8,125 nucleotides of DNA from Planctomycetia bacterium (lineage in GTDB: Bacteria; Planctomycetota; Planctomycetia; Gemmatales; Gemmataceae), in assembly GCA_025356615.1 (NCBI GenBank), contig JANXSH010001201.1, forward strand, positions 1 through 8,125, in the 5' to 3' direction. The notes under the pieces are model-generated. The model made no database searches. It was not told the DNA's origin and worked only from the letters and a program-made list of their open reading frames with translations. The translations under genes and the position numbers were made by a program. This document shows, piece by piece, positions 5,634-8,125 of the stretch (the first letter of the stretch is position 1; each line of letters opens with the position of its first letter).

Positions 5634-7079
5634 TCACGCGATGATCTTCTTGATGACGTTCCCATGCACGTCCGTCAGCCGGAAGCGCCGCCCGTTGTAC
5701 TTGTACGTCAACTTCGTGTGGTCCAGCCCCAGCAAGTGGAGGATCGTCGCGTGGAGGTCATGGACGCTGGCACGATCGACGACGGCGCGCAATCCCACTT
5801 CGTCGGTCTCACCGTAATGCGTGCCGCCCTTGATGCCGCCCCCCGCGAACCAGGTCGTGAAGGCGTGAGGGTTGTGGTCGCGGCCCATTTTCGCCGTGCC
5901 CTGGGGGCGCTGGGCGACGGGCAGCCGGCCGAACTCGCCGCCCCAGATGACGAGAGTCTCGTCGAGCAGGCCGCGCGCGGCGAGGTCCGTGAGGAGGGCG
6001 GCGACGGGCTTATCGGTCTCGCCGGCAAACTGGCGGTGGTTGCTCGCGATGTCGGTGTGGCCGTCCCAGCTGCGCTCGTTCTCCATGCCGCCGCTGTAGA
6101 TCTGGACGAAGCGCACGCCGCGTTCGACCATACGCCTAGCCATGAGGCACTGTTTGGCGAAGTGGGTGCAGCGCGGGTCGTCGAGGCCGTAGAGGTCTTG
6201 CACTTTGCGAGGCTCGCGGCTCACATCCAGTGCCTCGGGGGCGGACATCTGCATGCGGTAGGCCAGCTCGAACGTCTCGATGCGTGCGGACAGCTCCGCC
6301 TCGCCCTCTCGGCCCGTCTGGTGCGAGCGGTTGAGTCGGCTCAGCAGGTCGAGTTGCCGGCGCTGTTGGGCGGTGGCCATGCCCGAGTCTCGCTGGAGGT
6401 TGTCGATCGGCACGCCCTGCGGGTTGAGGGCCGTCCCCTGGTAGATCCCCGGCAGGAAGCCCGCGCCCCAGTTAATGGCGTTGCCCTTGGGCAGACCTCG
6501 GCCAAGGGTGTCGTACATGACGACGAACGCGGGCAGGTTTCGGCTCTCGCTGCCGAGGCCGTATGTCACCCAGGAGCCGACACACGGGAAGCCCATGCGC
6601 GGCAGGCCGGTGTTGATCTGGAAGAGGGCCGGGGCGTGGTTGTTTGTCTCCGTCCAACACGAGTGGACGAAGGCCATCTTATCGACGTGCTTCGCCAGAT
6701 TCGGGAAGATTTCCGGCACCCAGGTCGATGACTGGCCGTGCTGCTTCCAGGCGAAGGGCGACTTCATGAGCGGCCCGACCTCGCCGGGGAAGAAGCCGGT
6801 CTTGTTGTCGAAGCCCTCGAGCTTCTTCCCGTCGCGCTTGACGAGTTCGGGCTTGTAGTCCCAGGTATCGACGTGGCTCGGACCGCCGTTCGCGAAGATC
6901 CAGATGACACTCTTCGCCTTGCCGGCGAAGTGGCCCGGATGCGCGGACAGCGGATCGATCGACTTCGTCTCGGCGTCGAGGAGGCCGGTCAGGGCGAGCG
7001 TGCCCAGACCGCAACCGGCCGTGCGGAGGAAGTCGCGCCGCGAGGCGACGGGGGTGGCGAACAGGTGGGGGATGGTCAT
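5634..7079 (-). CDS. DUF1501 domain protein with Tat signal
   Basis: The 481-residue product has a twin-arginine signal (SRRDFLRTAGCGLG, residues 13-26), so it is probably exported folded. The DUF1501 body belongs to the alkaline-phosphatase-like superfamily. Visible landmarks are VIWIFANGGPSHVDTWDYKP (58-77, Asp71 a likely metal ligand), SCWTETNNHAPALFQINTG (140-158), SWDGHTDIASNH (337-348), LVIWGGEFGRLP (376-387), GRDHNPHAFTTWFAGGGIKG (399-418) and the C-terminal VHDLHATILHLLGLDH (439-454). DUF1501 genes are greatly expanded in planctomycetes and normally follow a DUF1549/DUF1553 (PSD1 cytochrome-domain) gene. Here the upstream neighbour is instead a Uma2 gene, 57 bases away. The substrate is unknown; sulfatase- or phosphatase-like chemistry is an inference from the fold. 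I start at 7079 because the same leader and start recur in the duplicated copy at 7883; an ATG at 7112 lacks a ribosome site. A five-pair GC stem (5621-5635) at the stop codon is a weak terminator candidate without a T run. Confidence 0.95.
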   Translation of the reverse strand: MTIPHLFATPVASRRDFLRTAGCGLGTLALTGLLDAETKSIDPLSAHPGHFAGKAKSVIWIFANGGPSHVDTWDYKPELVKRDGKKLEGFDNKTGFFPGEVGPLMKSPFAWKQHGQSSTWVPEIFPNLAKHVDKMAFVHSCWTETNNHAPALFQINTGLPRMGFPCVGSWVTYGLGSESRNLPAFVVMYDTLGRGLPKGNAINWGAGFLPGIYQGTALNPQGVPIDNLQRDSGMATAQQRRQLDLLSRLNRSHQTGREGEAELSARIETFELAYRMQMSAPEALDVSREPRKVQDLYGLDDPRCTHFAKQCLMARRMVERGVRFVQIYSGGMENERSWDGHTDIASNHRQFAGETDKPVAALLTDLAARGLLDETLVIWGGEFGRLPVAQRPQGTAKMGRDHNPHAFTTWFAGGGIKGGTHYGETDEVGLRAVVDRASVHDLHATILHLLGLDHTKLTYKYNGRRFRLTDVHGNVIKKIIA

Positions 7080-7082
7080 GGG
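6996..7082 (-). repeat. Direct repeat, copy 1: DUF1501 Tat-leader segment
   Basis: This 87-base segment covers the first 28 codons of the complete DUF1501 gene and three bases upstream. It matches 7800-7886 with 80 of 87 bases identical by my hand alignment and no gaps. Five of the seven differences are silent third-position changes; the other two fall in one codon and change Ala21 to Asn. Mostly silent divergence means the two leaders are older paralogues rather than a very recent duplication. Confidence 0.85.
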
Positions 7083-7136
7083 AGAAGTTCCAGGTGGGGG
7101 CGTGGAGTTCATTGTAGCAGATGGCGAGAGGGCCGC

Positions 7137-7193
7137 TCAAGTTCCTGTCGAATCGAGGACGAGCGAGAAACCCGGTAGCATCGGCGTCGTGTA
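7137..7193 (-). repeat. Direct repeat, copy 1: Uma2 3' end
   Basis: The last 57 bases of the complete Uma2 gene, including its stop codon, match 7942-7998 at 53 of 57 positions. The offset between copies is 805 bases, against 804 for the leader repeat, so the pair 'Uma2 tail then DUF1501 leader' recurs with almost the same spacer length (57 and 58 bases). The spacer sequences themselves look unrelated. Confidence 0.8.
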
Positions 7194-7748
7194 GGTTCCG
7201 CCCGACGGCACCACGCGGCGCGGTGCCCAGCGAGTTCCCCGACGACGGTACACGATCAGCGCGGGACGGTCCGCGTCCTCGAGAGGGTCGAGGATCCAGT
7301 ATTCCTGGATGCTCGCCACTTCGAGATAGAGGCGTCGATTGCGGTCGAGGTCTTTGTCCTGGTTGTCTTCCGACAGGATCTCGACGACGAGGAATGGGGT
7401 GACGTTGCGCCAGTTGCGCTCGGCCTTCGGTAAATCACTCGGGTAGGTGGCGTAGCAGGCGACATCCGGCTCGGGGGCTGTAATGTCTTCGGTCCGCTCT
7501 GCCAGGAACACGCGGGCAGGCCCCTTGACGCGGCGGATGATATCGGGATGCTGCTGCGAATACGCGACGAAGAGGGTTTTGAGCCAGTCCACGATCTCGT
7601 CATGCGGTAAACCTGGCACCGGTGACACGAAAACTCTCCCTTCGATCATCTCGTAGCGAAAGCCTTCCTCTGTGTCCGCGCGCTCGAACTCGTCCCACGA
7701 CAAGGCCCGACCGCGATCGGCAGGGGTCAAGTAAATCTTGGTCTGCAT
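7137..7748 (-). CDS. Uma2 family (DUF820) putative PD-(D/E)XK nuclease
   Basis: The 203-residue protein is a Uma2/DUF820 member, a restriction-endonuclease-like fold found in many paralogues in planctomycetes and cyanobacteria with no settled role. Visible landmarks are LSWDEFERAD (16-25), YEMIEGRVFVSP (32-43), EPDVACY (93-99, Asp95), FLVVEILSEDN (119-129, Glu123), LYLEVASIQEYWILDP (140-155) and TTPMLPGFSLVLD (187-199). Asp95 and Glu123 fit the acidic PD...E positions. The Lys usually four residues before the conserved Tyr is Asn137 here (DRNRRLY), with Arg138-Arg139 next to it, so nuclease activity is uncertain. The ATG at 7748 has AAAGG about seven bases upstream. The gene begins 15 bases after the chimeric mini-ORF stop and ends 57 bases before DUF1501, so read-through into DUF1501 is plausible. 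Confidence 0.93.
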   Translation of the reverse strand: MQTKIYLTPADRGRALSWDEFERADTEEGFRYEMIEGRVFVSPVPGLPHDEIVDWLKTLFVAYSQQHPDIIRRVKGPARVFLAERTEDITAPEPDVACYATYPSDLPKAERNWRNVTPFLVVEILSEDNQDKDLDRNRRLYLEVASIQEYWILDPLEDADRPALIVYRRRGTRWAPRRVVPSGGTYTTPMLPGFSLVLDSTGT

Positions 7749-7763
7749 GAGTGTGCCTTTCCA

Positions 7764-7883
7764 TCAGGCCAACGGGTCCAACACCAGCGAGAAACCGGCG
7801 AGCGTGCCGAGGCCGCAACCGTTGGTACGGAGGAAGTCGCGGCGCGAGGCGACGGGGGTGGCGAACAGGTGGGGGATGGTCAT
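7764..7883 (-). pseudogene. Chimeric remnant: DUF1501 Tat leader joined to a Uma2-like tail
   Basis: This 39-codon frame was found by reading the minus strand from the ATG at 7883 to the TGA at 7764-7766. Residues 1-29 (MTIPHLFATPVASRRDFLRT, then NGCGLGTLA) are the same as the start of the complete DUF1501 protein except Asn21 for Ala21. Residues 30-39 are GFSLVLDPLA, which matches the Uma2 C-termini in this window (GFSLVLDSTGT and GFSLVLDPTGT). The join is in frame and falls at GCC/GCCGG, which both parents share, as expected of a short-homology deletion. The remnant therefore looks like DUF1501 with its catalytic body and most of a following Uma2 gene deleted. It keeps a full Tat signal and lies 15 bases ahead of the next Uma2 start, so it could still be translated. 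The alternative is a DUF1501 leader ended by mutation with a chance match; the seven-residue identity makes that less likely. Confidence 0.7.
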
Positions 7884-7886
7884 GGG
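7800..7886 (-). repeat. Direct repeat, copy 2: DUF1501 Tat-leader segment
   Basis: This is the partner of 6996-7082, in the same orientation and lying in the chimeric mini-ORF. Similarity stops abruptly at codon 29: the complete gene continues with LTGLL, this copy with GFSLVLD. Upstream of the ATG the two copies agree for only a few bases. Confidence 0.85.
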
Positions 7887-7941
7887 TTTGGTTCCGGGTG
7901 GGGCTTGGACAGTATGGAATCAAAGGGATTCAGGGTTGGGA

Positions 7942-7998
7942 TCAAGTTCCCGTCGGATCGAGGACGAGGGAGAAACCCGGCAGCATCGGCGTCGTGTA
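7942..7998 (-). repeat. Direct repeat, copy 2: Uma2 3' end
   Basis: This is the partner of 7137-7193, with four mismatches in 57 bases. Similarity fades upstream in the gene, where the two Uma2 proteins are related but clearly diverged. Confidence 0.8.
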
Positions 7999-8125
7999 CG
8001 TCTCGCCTGCCAGGACGATTCGACGCGCCGCCCAGCGCCGACCGCGACGAGGATAGACGATCATCATCGGCTCATTCGCCGTCGCTCGCGGGTCCACGAT
8101 CCAGTATTCCCGGATGCTCGGGACC
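7942..8125 (-). CDS. Uma2 family (DUF820) protein, C-terminal part (runs off the window)
   Basis: The last 60 codons of a second Uma2 gene enter from the right edge. The visible protein reads VPSIREYWIVDP, then MIVYPRRGRRWAARRIV, then ETYTTPMLPGFSLVLDPTGT and a TGA at 7942-7944. It aligns without gaps to the C-terminus of the complete Uma2 protein (VASIQEYWILDP ... TTPMLPGFSLVLDSTGT). The catalytic region lies outside the window, so activity cannot be judged. It is followed after 58 bases by the Tat-leader remnant, just as the complete Uma2 gene is followed after 57 bases by DUF1501. Confidence 0.9.
   Translation of the reverse strand, partial: VPSIREYWIVDPRATANEPMMIVYPRRGRRWAARRIVLAGETYTTPMLPGFSLVLDPTGT

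Noticed and set aside
5664..6731. Long plus-strand open frame of 355 codons
   Set aside because: It lies wholly antisense to the DUF1501 gene, whose protein is clearly recognisable. In high-GC DNA the strand opposite a real gene often stays open by codon bias, and the translated protein shows no family pattern.
1..8125. CRISPR array, rRNA or phage-type attachment site
   Set aside because: No regularly spaced short repeats, no rRNA-like conserved blocks and no integrase or paired tRNA-end repeats were seen; the only repeats are the Uma2/DUF1501 direct repeats.

Overview
The window reads as a high-GC chromosomal segment from a planctomycete, most likely of the Gemmata group. The grounds are family content: a Tat-exported DUF1501 protein, two Uma2-family (DUF820) genes side by side, an exported alanine/proline-rich protein paired with a small lipoprotein, and a short acetate kinase. 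This placement is inference from gene families; the window holds no rRNA or other phylogenetic marker.

Layout, left to right. At 1-188 (minus) is the N-terminus of an IS1-type transposase cut by the window edge. At 296-565 (minus) is a DUF433 antitoxin-like gene whose C-terminus appears frameshifted and whose usual toxin partner is not present downstream. At 701-1804 is acetate kinase, the only plus-strand gene; it converges on the next gene with one base between the stop codons. At 1806-2608 (minus) is a translationally coupled pair, an exported coiled-coil-like protein followed by a lipoprotein. At 2773-3594 (minus) is a YihY/BrkB-type six-helix membrane protein. At 3716-4615 (minus) is a bacterial homologue of the eukaryotic ADP-ribosylation cofactor HPF1 (DUF2228, 'ADP-ribosylation family protein'). 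At 4685-5569 (minus) is an exported epoxide-hydrolase-like alpha/beta hydrolase. At 5634-7079 (minus) is the DUF1501 protein.

The right end is a rearranged Uma2/DUF1501 array, again on the minus strand. In transcription order it holds the tail of a Uma2 gene (7942-8125), a 39-codon mini-ORF that joins a DUF1501 Tat leader to what looks like a Uma2 C-terminus (7764-7883), a complete Uma2 gene (7137-7748), and then the complete DUF1501 gene. Direct repeats spaced about 805 bp apart mark two copies of a 'Uma2 tail, 57-58 bp spacer, DUF1501 leader' module.

The minus-strand genes from 8125 down to 1806 have gaps of about 15-180 bp and could be read in several short transcripts. No single pathway links them. 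The most interesting items are the HPF1-like protein, which keeps the Tyr-Arg motif but lacks the catalytic Asp-Glu pair of the animal protein, and the chimeric Tat-leader/Uma2 mini-ORF. There is no gene-free stretch longer than 300 bases, no CRISPR array, and no RNA gene that I can support.
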